A stretch of DNA of 64,000 nucleotides from NCBI GenBank assembly GCA_963773465.1, contig CAVZBF010000005.1, positions 25,716-89,715 on the forward strand. Reading direction: 5' to 3'. This stretch comes from VBAS01 sp963773465. Its GTDB lineage: Bacteria > Bacteroidota > Bacteroidia > Chitinophagales > Chitinophagaceae. Each line of letters opens with the position of its first letter. The first letter of the stretch is position 1. Below, one piece after another: positions 21,202 through 30,211 of the stretch. The position numbers and the translations under genes were made by a program. The notes beneath the pieces are model-generated. The model made no database searches and was not told where the DNA came from. It saw only the letters and a list, made by a program, of their open reading frames with translations.

Positions 21202-21402
21202 TTTAAAATTTAATGATCTGTATCAACCGGTTTACTTCCTTTATTATCAAAAATTATTGCAAATAAACGCGATTGGCAATTTTCATCAGCAAATTTCGTT
21301 TAAATAATATCCACAGAGATTGGAAAAGATTTTTATTTTTGTTAACTAGTGATGGCCGAATCTTAGCGTATAGGGCTCCACTATCTATTTTCTGTAATAT
21401 CC

Positions 21403-22116
21403 ATGCTGAAACAGGTATCTATTTACTCAATTTTGCTCGTGATGCTGGCAAGTTGTTCCAGTTTAAAAACTGCATTCACCGGTAACCGGGAAATTGCCTC
21501 CACTCCGAACTCAACTACTGTTAAGAAACAGACAAAATTTCTTGACCAGATCGATGTGCCTGTTGAATCTTCCAAATCAAAAAAAGATGATGAAGCAATA
21601 GTTTCTGCCGTTAAAAAAGAAACAGCAGAAACAAGAAACCGGAATTATAGAAAAGATGAAGCAGAAAATTTATCGCAGCTCCAGGTGAAGTATGCTGTGT
21701 TACTTAATACTCCCGCTGAAGAAGTAAAGAATAAAAAAATGTTTGAGTTCATCGATGACTGGTATGGTACGCCCTATCGGCTAGGAGGAACTACAAAGAA
21801 AGGAGTTGATTGTTCTGCTTTCTCACAGTTTTTATTTGCGGCAGTGTATGGTTTTAGTATTCCAAGAACCGCAAGAGAACAATATAATTTAACCGATCGC
21901 ATATCAAGAACACAATTAAAAGAAGGTGACCTTATCTTCTTCAATACCCGGGGCGGCGTTTCTCATGTTGGAATTTATCTTCAGAACAATAAGTTTGTTC
22001 ATGCGTCTACCAGCGGCGGTGTAATGATCAGCGATATCTTTGAGGAATACTGGGCAAGAAAGTTTGTTGGTGTGGGAAGGCTGAAGAGTCCGGAGTCGTT
22101 AGTCGGGAGCAAGTAG
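21403..22116 (+). CDS. NlpC/P60 (C40) cell-wall peptidase lipoprotein
   Basis: The protein has 237 residues with an intact frame. The N-terminus is a lipoprotein signal (MLKQVSIYSILLVMLASCSS). A charged, Lys/Glu-rich linker spans about residues 40-105. The C-terminal ~115 residues are an NlpC/P60 domain: YGTPYRLGGTTKKGVDCSAF with the catalytic Cys, GGVSHVGIYL with the catalytic His, and KFVHAS with the third polar residue. It is expected to cleave D-gamma-glutamyl-meso-diaminopimelate or similar bonds in peptidoglycan. The last few codons (SPESLVGSK) and stop run into a repeat and a perfect palindrome, so the C-terminal tail may be repeat-derived. Confidence 0.9.
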   Translation: MLKQVSIYSILLVMLASCSSLKTAFTGNREIASTPNSTTVKKQTKFLDQIDVPVESSKSKKDDEAIVSAVKKETAETRNRNYRKDEAENLSQLQVKYAVLLNTPAEEVKNKKMFEFIDDWYGTPYRLGGTTKKGVDCSAFSQFLFAAVYGFSIPRTAREQYNLTDRISRTQLKEGDLIFFNTRGGVSHVGIYLQNNKFVHASTSGGVMISDIFEEYWARKFVGVGRLKSPESLVGSK

Positions 22117-22140
22117 AGACAAGGCATGCCTTGTCTCTAC
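22113..22140. repeat. Perfect 28-bp palindrome at the end of the NlpC/P60 gene, family D copy 1
   Basis: The central 20 bases are AGACAAGGCATGCCTTGTCT, extended by GTAG on the left and CTAC on the right, all self-complementary. It overlaps the stop codon (22114-22116). The same 20-base core recurs at 58061-58080, just after uxaA. The sequence before it (CCGGAGTCGTTAGTCGGGAG, from 22091) resembles the words of the large repeat at 49556-49880. It could act as a terminator-like or RNA-end hairpin. Confidence 0.75.
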
Positions 22141-22176
22141 GACAAAATAAATAATCAATAAATAATCATTAATAAT

Positions 22177-23676
22177 TCATCTCCCAATTCTCTTCTTCAA
22201 ATTTCCCAATACAATTTTCAGATCGGGTGTAAGATTCATCCAATACGTACCGGATACAAACAGTGTAATAAAAAATAAACTTCTTAACACCAGCCATTGA
22301 ATTCCTGTTTTATCATTAAAAATAAAATAGCAAATACCATAACAGGCAAACGCCAATAAAATAGCTAACAATGATTTTATGGTAAATGGTTGCATGTTGA
22401 ATTTGCGCAGCAAGAAAACATACCTGATCAGGTTATAAATTGAAAAAGCGATAAGGTTTGCAATTGCGGGGCCAATCAAACCCAATTGCTTTGTCAATAC
22501 CCAGTTTAATGGCAGCATCAGCGCAAGCAACACAATCCCTGTAATAAAATCAAAGCGCCATGAAGTAGAAGTCGCAATGATCTGGCCACTGACTCCTGTA
22601 CCCATATCCACAATTCTCATCAATCCCATAAAAATAAAAACAGGAATAGCATATTTATATTCGGGCTGTAACTTCAGGGAATCGATGGCATCATTGTAAT
22701 TAAGCCAGATCAAACAATACATAGCTGCAGAAAAAATAAGCTGGTTGATTGATGACCGCTGGTAAATGCGATTGATCTTTCCATAATCTTTATCCTTCCA
22801 TGCCTGCGAGAGGTGAGCAACGGAAGCAGCAACAATGCTTCGTTGGGGAGCCTGTATCAGGCTTGTAAGGTATTGGGCAAAAGTGAAAAGGCCAACCATG
22901 CCGGCTCCATTTGGAAATACACCTGCAATAATAATCGTGTCAGCAACAGCTGCAAGATTGTAGATTAGCGTGCCTCCCCAAACGAAACTAAGAAGCGTCA
23001 CAATTTTTTTGAATAATCGCCGAGTTACTTTACTGATGGAAAAAGTAAAACTGATCCGGCCGGTACGATACAAGTAAACAAAAAGTATAAGCGCCAGCAA
23101 AAGATATAAGAAAGCATAGATCTTAATGAACAGATCAAAGTCTTTTATAATTCCAGTGCTCATTAACACGATGAGTATTGTAACAAAAACACGAAACTGT
23201 ATTTCCCTGAAATAATTTGAAAGGACTGATTTGTGATGATGCCAGGCGAGTATTTCCAGCACATAAAAAAAACTGAGCCCGAAACCAAAGGGAAATAACC
23301 AGTAATAATAAGTTACCAGTTGCGGTGAATTGTCAAATAGCTTTGATGCAAGCCCTTTTAAAAATAAACCAGCAATACCAACGATAAGACAGCCTGCAAA
23401 AGTTACAAGCAATGCCCAGGTTACCTGGTCATTTTTATTTTTCGGAAGACGGTCTTTATAGTAAGGAAAAAACTTGTTGATATAGGCGGGCATACCCAGT
23501 GTAGCCACCGACATCATGATAGAACCGACAGCCATAAAAATACCGGTCAGCCCATATTCTTCTTTTGTAAAAGGTCCACCTTCTCTTGTAAATAAGTAAG
23601 TATTCAAAGCGCCGAATGCAAAGCCAACATAGATCAGTATTGAAGAAATAATACTTTGCCGGCGAATATTACTCAT
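22177..23676 (-). CDS. Oligosaccharide flippase / polysaccharide biosynthesis membrane protein
   Basis: This is an integral membrane protein of 499 residues with about 12-14 hydrophobic spans, resembling Wzx-type flippases of the MOP superfamily. The N-terminus MSNIRRQSIISSILIYVGFAFGALNTYLF and the next helix region with YGLTGIFMAVGSIMMS fit the family, as do LFTFAQYLTSLIQAPQRSIVAASVAHLSQAW in the middle and IIATSTSWRFDFITGIVLL late. It would move lipid-linked glycans across the inner membrane. The frame is intact. It stands alone, convergent with the NlpC/P60 gene, so its glycan substrate is unknown; the Galf operon at 1.7-7.4 kb is one possible source. Confidence 0.85.
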   Translation of the reverse strand: MSNIRRQSIISSILIYVGFAFGALNTYLFTREGGPFTKEEYGLTGIFMAVGSIMMSVATLGMPAYINKFFPYYKDRLPKNKNDQVTWALLVTFAGCLIVGIAGLFLKGLASKLFDNSPQLVTYYYWLFPFGFGLSFFYVLEILAWHHHKSVLSNYFREIQFRVFVTILIVLMSTGIIKDFDLFIKIYAFLYLLLALILFVYLYRTGRISFTFSISKVTRRLFKKIVTLLSFVWGGTLIYNLAAVADTIIIAGVFPNGAGMVGLFTFAQYLTSLIQAPQRSIVAASVAHLSQAWKDKDYGKINRIYQRSSINQLIFSAAMYCLIWLNYNDAIDSLKLQPEYKYAIPVFIFMGLMRIVDMGTGVSGQIIATSTSWRFDFITGIVLLALMLPLNWVLTKQLGLIGPAIANLIAFSIYNLIRYVFLLRKFNMQPFTIKSLLAILLAFACYGICYFIFNDKTGIQWLVLRSLFFITLFVSGTYWMNLTPDLKIVLGNLKKRIGR

Positions 23677-23732
23677 GCGATAAAGATAGTGAGTTGTGAG
23701 TGGTCGAATGGTGAGTGGGCAATGGTCAATGC

Positions 23733-25413
23733 CTAATCAACCTTTTTAACGGTTATATAAAAATTCCTGTCGATCTTTAGTCCTTCTTTTAAAATATCTC
23801 TTGTTACTGCAACATTTTTCCATTCAGTTAGTTGCTTTTAACCACGCGATAGCTATCGGGTCATCTTTTGAGCCGGCGACTTTTACAGGCATATCAAATC
23901 CTTTTACACAATTGCTCCAGCGATAATACATATTATCACCGGTAAATTTATATTCAAGTACAGGTATCATCGTTGTGCGCAAATACTGATCAAAAATCTT
24001 TGAAAGGTCTTTTCCTGATTGCTTTGACATATAATCTTCAACATCTTTTGTCGTAATCGTTTTATGATAAAAGGTCGAATTCAATCCTCTTAATATTGCC
24101 CTGAATTTTTCATCATCATTGATCACCTGCCGGATGGTGTGCAGCATATTTCCGCCTTTATAATACATGTCGCCACTTCCTTCCTGGTTTACACCATAAG
24201 GGCCAATAATGGGTTTATCATTTTGAATCAGCTTTCTTGTACCAATGCAATAATCGCTGCCGGCTTCTTTGCCATAATAATATTCTGTAAATAAGGTTTC
24301 AGAATAATTGGTAAAACCTTCATGCACCCACATATCGGCAATATCTTTTGTGGTAATATTATTGCCAAACCATTCATGACCCACTTTCATGTACAATAAT
24401 AAAATCCCATTTCAATCCCCAGCCGCTGCCGGAAAGATCCCTGCCGCGATAACCATTTTGAAAACCATTGCCATAAGCAACGGCACTTTGATGTTCCATT
24501 CCAAGATGTGGTGCTTCTACTAGTTTAAAACCATCTTCATAAAAAGGATAGGGGCCAAACCAATGTTCAAATGCTTTTAATGTTTGTGCAGCTTGCTTAA
24601 ATTGTTCTTTTGCTTTTTCTAGATTATAATCAAGCACCCAATAATTGCATTCTAATTTTCCTTTTTCACCTTCATAAATTTCTTTCCAGTTTACATATTT
24701 GCCGATGTAAGGAATGATGTTATAGTTGTTGATGGGATTTTGACGTTCCCAAACGTAAACTGCCTAAGTTCTCAGAATTAACGGATGGAGAGCGGTTGAC
24801 CCCGTTTGAAACCGCCACAAGAGTATCGGGAACTATATAATAAAGATACTCGCACTCATCTGGTTCATCACCCTGGTAATCTTTACATGGATACCAAACA
24901 CTTGCTCCCAGGCCCTGGCAGGCAACACTCATCCATGGTCTGCCCTTTGCATCTTTTGTAAAGATCCAACCGCCATCCCATGGAGGTCGCTTCGCTTCCG
25001 TTGGTTTGCCATCTAAATTGAATCATAATTGCATTAGCACCTTTATTGTCAGTTCTAAAATCTTTATTCCCGAAATCAATCCAATAAATATTTTTTTCTC
25101 TTTTAAACTTAAGACTGTCTGGTGAATCAATGGCTTTAACAGCGAGTATTTCCATTGGCTCCTGGAGATCTATCTGCATCAACTTTTTCTTTCCAGGTTT
25201 TATTACATCAAAACTGATGGAACATATTCCGCTTATCTCTTTTTTATTATAGTCTGGTGTAATTCGAAGTGTGTAATTCATTACATCCCACCAATCTCTC
25301 CCTGGCCCATTGCTGCCACGCAACGTATCTTGTTTTGTAAATTGCGCATTAACGGAATTAATAATTAACAATGAATAATTAATAATTAAAACTGCTTTGA
25401 AAATCTTTTTCAA
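23733..25413 (-). CDS. M1 family zinc aminopeptidase, frameshifted
   Basis: This is a secreted or periplasmic aminopeptidase of about 560 residues after joining several frames (breaks near 23830, 24380, 24640-24720, 24920 and 25010). A signal peptide is present (MKKIFKAVLIINYSLLIINSVNAQ). The N-terminal beta-sandwich includes YTLRITPDYNKKEISGICSISFDV. The zinc site is reconstructed across one break as VHESGHEWFGNN followed by ADMWVHEGFTNYSE, giving HExxH-18-E. The substrate-binding region GMEHQSAVAYGN corresponds to GxMEN of classical M1 enzymes. The C-terminus ends at the TAG at 23733-23735. All key residues survive, so sequence error is more likely than pseudogenisation. Confidence 0.82.
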
Positions 25414-25455
25414 ATGTTGAAATTTTGAATTGTAAATTTAACCGTTCGCCTGTAA

Positions 25456-27087
25456 ATGAGATATAAAAATATATACCTGGTCTTGTTCCTTGTCCCTTGT
25501 TCCTTGTGCCTTATCACTTGTAGCAACGAGCAACAAAATTCAAAACAAATATTTCGTTACAATGAATCCACCGGTATTGCTTCCCTTGATCCTGCTTTTT
25601 CAAAAAACCAATCCACGATGTGGCCCGTGCACCAGTTGTTCAATACACTTGTCGAAAACGATGGCGATACCAAGACCCGGGGATCACTGGCAAAGCACTG
25701 GGATATTTCATCCGATGGCACAGAATATCTTTTTCATTTAAGGACAGACGTTTTCTTTCATGATAACGATGCATTTGCCGGTGGAAAAGGAAGAAGAATG
25801 GTTGCGGCCGATGTCGAATATAGTTTTAAGAGACTTGTTGATCGTAAATTGGCAAGCCCCGGCTTTTATATTTTTAACAATGTAGTTGACAGCATTGATG
25901 GTTTTAAAGCAATTGATGATTCTACATTCCGGTTGAAATTGATCAAGCCACATGCACCGATCCTGCAGATACTAAAGATGACCTATTGTTCAATAGTTCC
26001 TAAAGAAGTGGTGGAAAAATATGGTTCGGATTTTCGAAGCCATCCATGTGGCACCGGGCCATTTCAATTTGTTGCATGGGAAGAGGGCCTGGCATTGATC
26101 TTTAAAAAGAATGAAAACTATTTTGAAAAAGATCCGGCAGGGAACGGCCTCCCTTATCTTGATGGTATTAAGATCACTTTTAATGAAAGCAAGGCAACAG
26201 AGTTTTTATTATTCCGGCAAAAGCAACTTGATTTTTTAAATGATATCGATGCTTCTTTTAAAGATGAAATTCTTACACTCAAAGGCGAATTAAGAGATAG
26301 CTGGAAAGATAAAGTGGTTTTACAAATTCATCCTTACTTAAACACAGAATATTTTGGATTTTTGGTGGACACCACAAATGAGCTGTTAAAGAATTCACCC
26401 ACTCGTTTAAAGAAGTTAAGACAGGCAATGAATTATGCGATTGATCGCAGGAAGATGATCCTTTATTTAAGAAATTCATTAAGCTCACCGGCTGAAAATG
26501 GCTTTGTACCGGAAGGTATGCCCTCATTTGACACTTCAGTTAAAGGATATAACTATGATCCTGTAAAAGCAAAACAGTTGTTGAGTGACGCAGGTTTTAC
26601 AAATGATAAAAAAATACCACTAATAAAACTTTATACGATCCCTATCTATGGCGAGATCGGAAGTTATCTTGCCAAACAATTTGAAGAAGCTGGTATTCCT
26701 GTAACGGTTGAAGTTGTGTTGCGCTCTTTTTTGTTTGAGCTTACATCCAATTCAAGAGCTCCTTTTTTCCGTGGCAGTTGGATCGCTGACTATGCTGATG
26801 CCTTCAATTATCTTTCGTGTTTTTATTCTAAGAACCCTGCACCGCCAAACTATACACGATATAACAACCCGGAGTTTGATAAGCTATTTGAGAAAGCGAC
26901 TGCAGAACCAAATGATTCTTTACGCTACATCTTATACCGGCAGGCTGACCAGGTATTGATCAATGATGCACCAATAATTCCTTTATGGTATGATAGAGTG
27001 ATCCGGTTGGTACAACCGAACATTTCAGGCTTCGAGCCAAATAATTTGAATTGGCTGGAGCTTCGTCATACTGTAAAAACACGATAA
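25456..27087 (+). CDS. ABC transporter substrate-binding lipoprotein (oligopeptide/SBP_bac_5 type)
   Basis: This is a 543-residue periplasmic binding protein with an intact frame. The signal peptide (YLVLFLVPCSLCLITC) ends in a lipobox Cys and is encoded in part by a 7-bp repeat array (see 25484-25511). Family 5 markers are present: STGIASLDPAFSKNQSTMWP, TRGSLAKHWDISSDGTEYLFHLR, DVEYSFKRLVD and GTGPFQFVAWEEG. No permease or ATPase gene is adjacent, so it is an orphan binding protein here; it could serve a transporter elsewhere or act as a chaperone or receptor. Its start lies only 42 bases from the divergent M1 peptidase start, so the two promoters overlap and a peptide-scavenging link is plausible. 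Confidence 0.88.
   Translation: MRYKNIYLVLFLVPCSLCLITCSNEQQNSKQIFRYNESTGIASLDPAFSKNQSTMWPVHQLFNTLVENDGDTKTRGSLAKHWDISSDGTEYLFHLRTDVFFHDNDAFAGGKGRRMVAADVEYSFKRLVDRKLASPGFYIFNNVVDSIDGFKAIDDSTFRLKLIKPHAPILQILKMTYCSIVPKEVVEKYGSDFRSHPCGTGPFQFVAWEEGLALIFKKNENYFEKDPAGNGLPYLDGIKITFNESKATEFLLFRQKQLDFLNDIDASFKDEILTLKGELRDSWKDKVVLQIHPYLNTEYFGFLVDTTNELLKNSPTRLKKLRQAMNYAIDRRKMILYLRNSLSSPAENGFVPEGMPSFDTSVKGYNYDPVKAKQLLSDAGFTNDKKIPLIKLYTIPIYGEIGSYLAKQFEEAGIPVTVEVVLRSFLFELTSNSRAPFFRGSWIADYADAFNYLSCFYSKNPAPPNYTRYNNPEFDKLFEKATAEPNDSLRYILYRQADQVLINDAPIIPLWYDRVIRLVQPNISGFEPNNLNWLELRHTVKTR
25484..25511. repeat. Four heptanucleotide repeats (TGTNCCT) inside a signal-peptide coding region, family E copy 1
   Basis: The four units are TGTTCCT, TGTCCCT, TGTTCCT and TGTGCCT, with degenerate units on both sides. 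They encode the hydrophobic core of the SBP lipoprotein signal (LVPCSLCL). The same units form a 16-copy array at 58103-58214. Confidence 0.75.
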
Positions 27088-27671
27088 TACTAATAAATAA
27101 AAGAATTTTAAACGGAAAACAGATTGATGCGAACAATTACGATTCAAATAATTGTTTCATTGCTTGCATAAACAAAAACTGATTTTTATTTTTACCTCCT
27201 GCTTTGAACAATATCCTTAGTGAGCCACTTCCAGTACCAGTTAAACCATGTTAAGTCTGATCCCGTTGAAAACGTACCTTGAAAGCTGTATGAATAGCTT
27301 CTGTGTTTTTTCCTTCTGATTGATTTTCCTCGTATGTTTTATCCGGGTTGACACTAATTCACATGATTTTGTTTTCATATGTAGCGTAATATTTACTCAT
27401 CACGATAAATAAAATATTGATGTAATTATAATTTATAATATTAAACCCCTATGTCAACTCAATATCCAATAGCCGCAATGAAGAACTGTAAAATCCATGT
27501 GCCTGGAGACCGTTTGATACTTGTATGAAAGCAGACTCAAGCTCTGTAACCGAAATCCATTATCTGTAAAACCGATCCAGGAAAACCATTCACTTATTAC
27601 TTAACAAAAATCAAAACTATGATTTGAATGGTACTCAAAAAAAAGTGGGACAACTGTCCCACTTTTGCTTT
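27088..27671. other. Intergenic region with no intact gene
   Basis: This 584-base stretch lies between the SBP gene and the msrA stop. Apart from the degraded minus-strand reading frame at 27192-27400, I see no gene, RNA or strong hairpin. The sequence is AT-rich, and the part from 27420 to 27640 shows no coding pattern on either strand. Confidence 0.5.
27192..27400 (-). pseudogene. Possible remnant of a small or truncated gene
   Basis: On the minus strand MSKYYATYENKIM starts at 27400 and continues, after a frame change, as VNPDKTYEENQSEGKN. After another change the frame reads SFQGTFSTGSDLTWFNWYWK and WLTKDIVQSRR, ending at 27192. The aromatic-rich tail looks protein-like, but I cannot assign a family. 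Frame changes every ~60 bases in this AT-rich spacer suggest decay, or a real short gene with sequence errors. Confidence 0.25.
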
Positions 27672-28340
27672 TTAGTGTTTCTTCAACTTATTCTTAAATA
27701 CTTTTTCAAATTTTTCAAGCTTGGGCCTGATAACGATTGAACAGTAAGGATTGGAACTCTTATTAATCTCATAGTATTCCTGGTGATAATTTTCTGCTGT
27801 ATAAAATTTGGTAAACGGTTCCAGAGTTGTGACGATCGGGTTATCATATGCACCGCTCTTATCCAACTCTGTCTTATACTTTTCTGATTTCTGCTTTTGC
27901 TCGTCGTCATGATAAAATATAACACTGCGGTATTGTGTACCTGCATCGGCACCTTGCCTGTTCAATGTTGTGGGATCATGCACCTGCCAGAAAACCTCAA
28001 GCAATTCATCAAAGCTGATCTTTGAAGAATCATAAACGATCTGCACGCATTCGGCATGACCCGTTTCCCCGGTACATACATCTTTATAGCTTGGGTTTGC
28101 AACATGTCCGCCGGCATAGCCGGACGTTACGGATATTACACCATCGAGCTGTTCAAAAATTGCTTCCGTACACCAGAAACAACCAGTGCCGAAAGTAGCG
28201 GTGTCTGCTTTGCCTGTGAAAGCGGCTTCAGTTTTTTCAGATGCTTTTGTCGTATTCATTTTTAAATTTTGATTATTGTTTTGTGCACAGGAAATTAATG
28301 CGGTGGCGCCGGTAAAGGCGGCCAGCCAAAATGTTTTCAT
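27672..28340 (-). CDS. msrA: Peptide-methionine (S)-S-oxide reductase, exported lipoprotein form
   Basis: MsrA reduces methionine-S-sulfoxide in proteins. The catalytic motif GTGCFWCTEAIF is present, along with SGYAGGHVANPSYKDVCTGETGHAE and YRSVIFYHDDEQKQ. With the start at 28340 the N-terminus (MKTFWLAAFTGATALISCAQ) is a lipoprotein signal, so this version repairs proteins in the periplasm rather than the cytoplasm. The ATG 30 bases upstream is also in frame but weakens the signal. It has 222 residues, an intact frame, and no MsrB partner beside it. Confidence 0.94.
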   Translation of the reverse strand: MKTFWLAAFTGATALISCAQNNNQNLKMNTTKASEKTEAAFTGKADTATFGTGCFWCTEAIFEQLDGVISVTSGYAGGHVANPSYKDVCTGETGHAECVQIVYDSSKISFDELLEVFWQVHDPTTLNRQGADAGTQYRSVIFYHDDEQKQKSEKYKTELDKSGAYDNPIVTTLEPFTKFYTAENYHQEYYEINKSSNPYCSIVIRPKLEKFEKVFKNKLKKH

Positions 28341-28795
28341 GATAATTGTTATTTGATTAATTCGTTTCACCGTTGTTCCAAAAAATCCCTTTTGGGAATT
28401 CTATGCAATTTACGATGATTTGGAATGGATGGTTTGCAAACTGCTGGCAGCGACTATAGATTTAGGGTTTATTTATCTGTTACACCGCCGCTGGAATGAA
28501 ATTGTACAAGTGACCTCTTCTATGTTCCTGTTTTAAACATTATGTACTCTTAAAGAAGAATTTATAATGTGATAATAAATTTCATAACAAACAGATGTTT
28601 GCGGATATATGATGAAAGTTTCTGAAGCGAGTTAATCTAGATGAAGTAAAATACCACTTTTAGGGTATAGGCATCACTTAAAAACTTATGTAAATTCAAG
28701 CAGCTATTTTGAAAAGGATTTTGTCAACTCCTTAGATGCGTGACTCACATTGATAGTTCTTTCGGTTCTAAATGAATTTAAGATTATCTAAATGA
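28341..28795. other. Intergenic region, no gene seen
   Basis: This is about 450 bases of AT-rich DNA between the divergent msrA start and the small unknown genes that follow. A short frame at 28792 (MSDREKNIAKTEYDKELIAE) runs only 25 codons. I see no hairpin, repeat copy or RNA gene. Promoters for both directions must lie here, but no box stands out. Confidence 0.4.
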
Positions 28796-29164
28796 GTGAT
28801 AGAGAAAAAAATATCGCCAAAACTGAGTATGATAAAGAACTTATTGCGGAGGGTTCGCAGGATTGGTAGCATTCATAGCACCCGAAGGTATATGGCTAAA
28901 GGCATGTTTGATAAGAGAAATGAGCAAAATGATGAGAAAGAGATTGTGATAGTGGATACAAATAAAGTGGATACACCTGGCAAGAAAACAAACAACACAT
29001 CCCTAAAAATCCCTCAGAAGAAAAGTAGTCAAATCAAAATACCTGGCCGCAATACGGAAAGTCAAAAATATGAAAAGGCTGATTATTTCGTCTATCATCT
29101 ATCTTTTAATAATGCATTGTACCAACGCACAAGCGGAAACTGCCCGCAGTGTATTGATCATTGA
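28796..29164 (+). CDS. Possible small polar hypothetical protein
   Basis: This 122-codon frame is Lys/Arg-rich at the start and polar in the middle (KGMFDKRNEQNDEKEIVIVD, NTSLKIPQKKSSQIKIPGRN), with no signal peptide. It overlaps the next gene by 95 bases, which argues that either its 3' end or the call itself is wrong. A different frame starting at 28792 also looks protein-like for 25 codons, so the true gene may join the two across an indel near 28865. The function is unknown. Confidence 0.3.
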   Translation: MIEKKISPKLSMIKNLLRRVRRIGSIHSTRRYMAKGMFDKRNEQNDEKEIVIVDTNKVDTPGKKTNNTSLKIPQKKSSQIKIPGRNTESQKYEKADYFVYHLSFNNALYQRTSGNCPQCIDH

Positions 29165-29825
29165 GGAAAATTACTGTAATGGATGTTCGGGTGAAATAAA
29201 AAAGAGTTCAAAATTGGCATCCATGGAGCAAATCGCGGAGACTGAAGATTCTCTACACGTACCGGATACATTGAAGATAGCAAAGCAGGTACATGTTCAA
29301 GTTGAACGAAAGCCAGAAGGAACTTTATCGGAGTATGGCGGATTGTGGAAACTAACATCAAAAGTTACTAATATCAATACCTATGAAATCGATTTCCAAA
29401 AAAGTAGCGCATTGAGTCGCAAACCCAATATCACAAAAATAGAACCTAAGATTCACCAAAAGTTAAATGAGGTTAATCCAAATAAATTCTTTTCATTTAA
29501 GACACCCTATCCTTATGTTATTTTATCAGTTGGCCTTGGGTTCGGAATTTCCGGACAAATACGTGCGCAAAGCATTTCTGATAAATGGGATGAGTATCTT
29601 TCAAACAATCCGGGTGATATTGAAAGAAGATACACCCGGGAAAATAGCAATTATAAACGTTATCAGGCCTTGCGAAACACCGGTATTGCAATCATTGCTG
29701 CATACAGTTTAGGCATCATATTAGATAAAATCCCCAAATCGGGCAAAAAGAATGGTACCAGTAAAATAACATTCGCGGCCGGCGCCAATATGGCAAAAAT
29801 CACAATTAACCTGCAGCACAAATGA
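29070..29825 (+). CDS. Secreted hypothetical protein with a CxxC motif and a C-terminal membrane-like segment
   Basis: I do not recognise this 251-residue protein. It starts with a signal peptide (MKRLIISSIIYLLIMHCTNA) that could be cleaved after AQA or be lipidated at Cys17. Just after it comes EENYCNGCSGEI with a CxxC pair. The middle is charged and polar. Near residues 145-165 is a hydrophobic glycine-rich stretch (YPYVILSVGLGFGISGQ) and near 210-225 another (TGIAIIAAYSLGIILD), which may be membrane spans. It overlaps the next gene by 4 bases (ATGA), so the two form an operon. The frame is intact. Confidence 0.6.
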   Translation: MKRLIISSIIYLLIMHCTNAQAETARSVLIIEENYCNGCSGEIKKSSKLASMEQIAETEDSLHVPDTLKIAKQVHVQVERKPEGTLSEYGGLWKLTSKVTNINTYEIDFQKSSALSRKPNITKIEPKIHQKLNEVNPNKFFSFKTPYPYVILSVGLGFGISGQIRAQSISDKWDEYLSNNPGDIERRYTRENSNYKRYQALRNTGIAIIAAYSLGIILDKIPKSGKKNGTSKITFAAGANMAKITINLQHK

Positions 29826-30211
29826 AAACGATAATTTTGATTTTTGGGGTAAAGATAATTTTGATTTTTTCGGTTTTAGCTAATTCTTGTAGTCGCTTAC
29901 GAGAACCAGATAGAGCGGCAGAATTTGTAGGCCGTTGGAAATTTACATGGCATTGGCCAACACAAGGTCCAGATTATGATACATTCCAGGTTACCGAAAT
30001 ACGGCCCAACGTATTGAAGGCTATTTACAATAATGGGATGACATTAATTGAAGGTTATGTTGATGATAATTTTGTCTGGTCTGCAAAAGAAACAACAAAT
30101 GGGATGGCAAACGGAGATTACACCCTCAATCTTATAACACGGGATTCCATGTATGGAGTATTCAAAAAGAGTCCAATTGACACTGCAAAAGTTACGGCAA
30201 GGCGGCTATAA
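29822..30211 (+). CDS. Small hypothetical lipoprotein
   Basis: This is a 129-residue protein with a lipoprotein signal ending in SVLANSCSRL. The mature part begins AAEFVGRWKFTWHWPTQGP and continues as a compact beta-rich domain (YDTFQVTEIRPNVLKAIYNN, LIEGYVDDNFVWSAKE), similar in style to lipocalin-like or META-type small lipoproteins, but I cannot name the family. It is translationally coupled by a 4-base overlap to the preceding secreted protein, so they probably act together in the periplasm. Confidence 0.6.
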   Translation: MKTIILIFGVKIILIFSVLANSCSRLREPDRAAEFVGRWKFTWHWPTQGPDYDTFQVTEIRPNVLKAIYNNGMTLIEGYVDDNFVWSAKETTNGMANGDYTLNLITRDSMYGVFKKSPIDTAKVTARRL

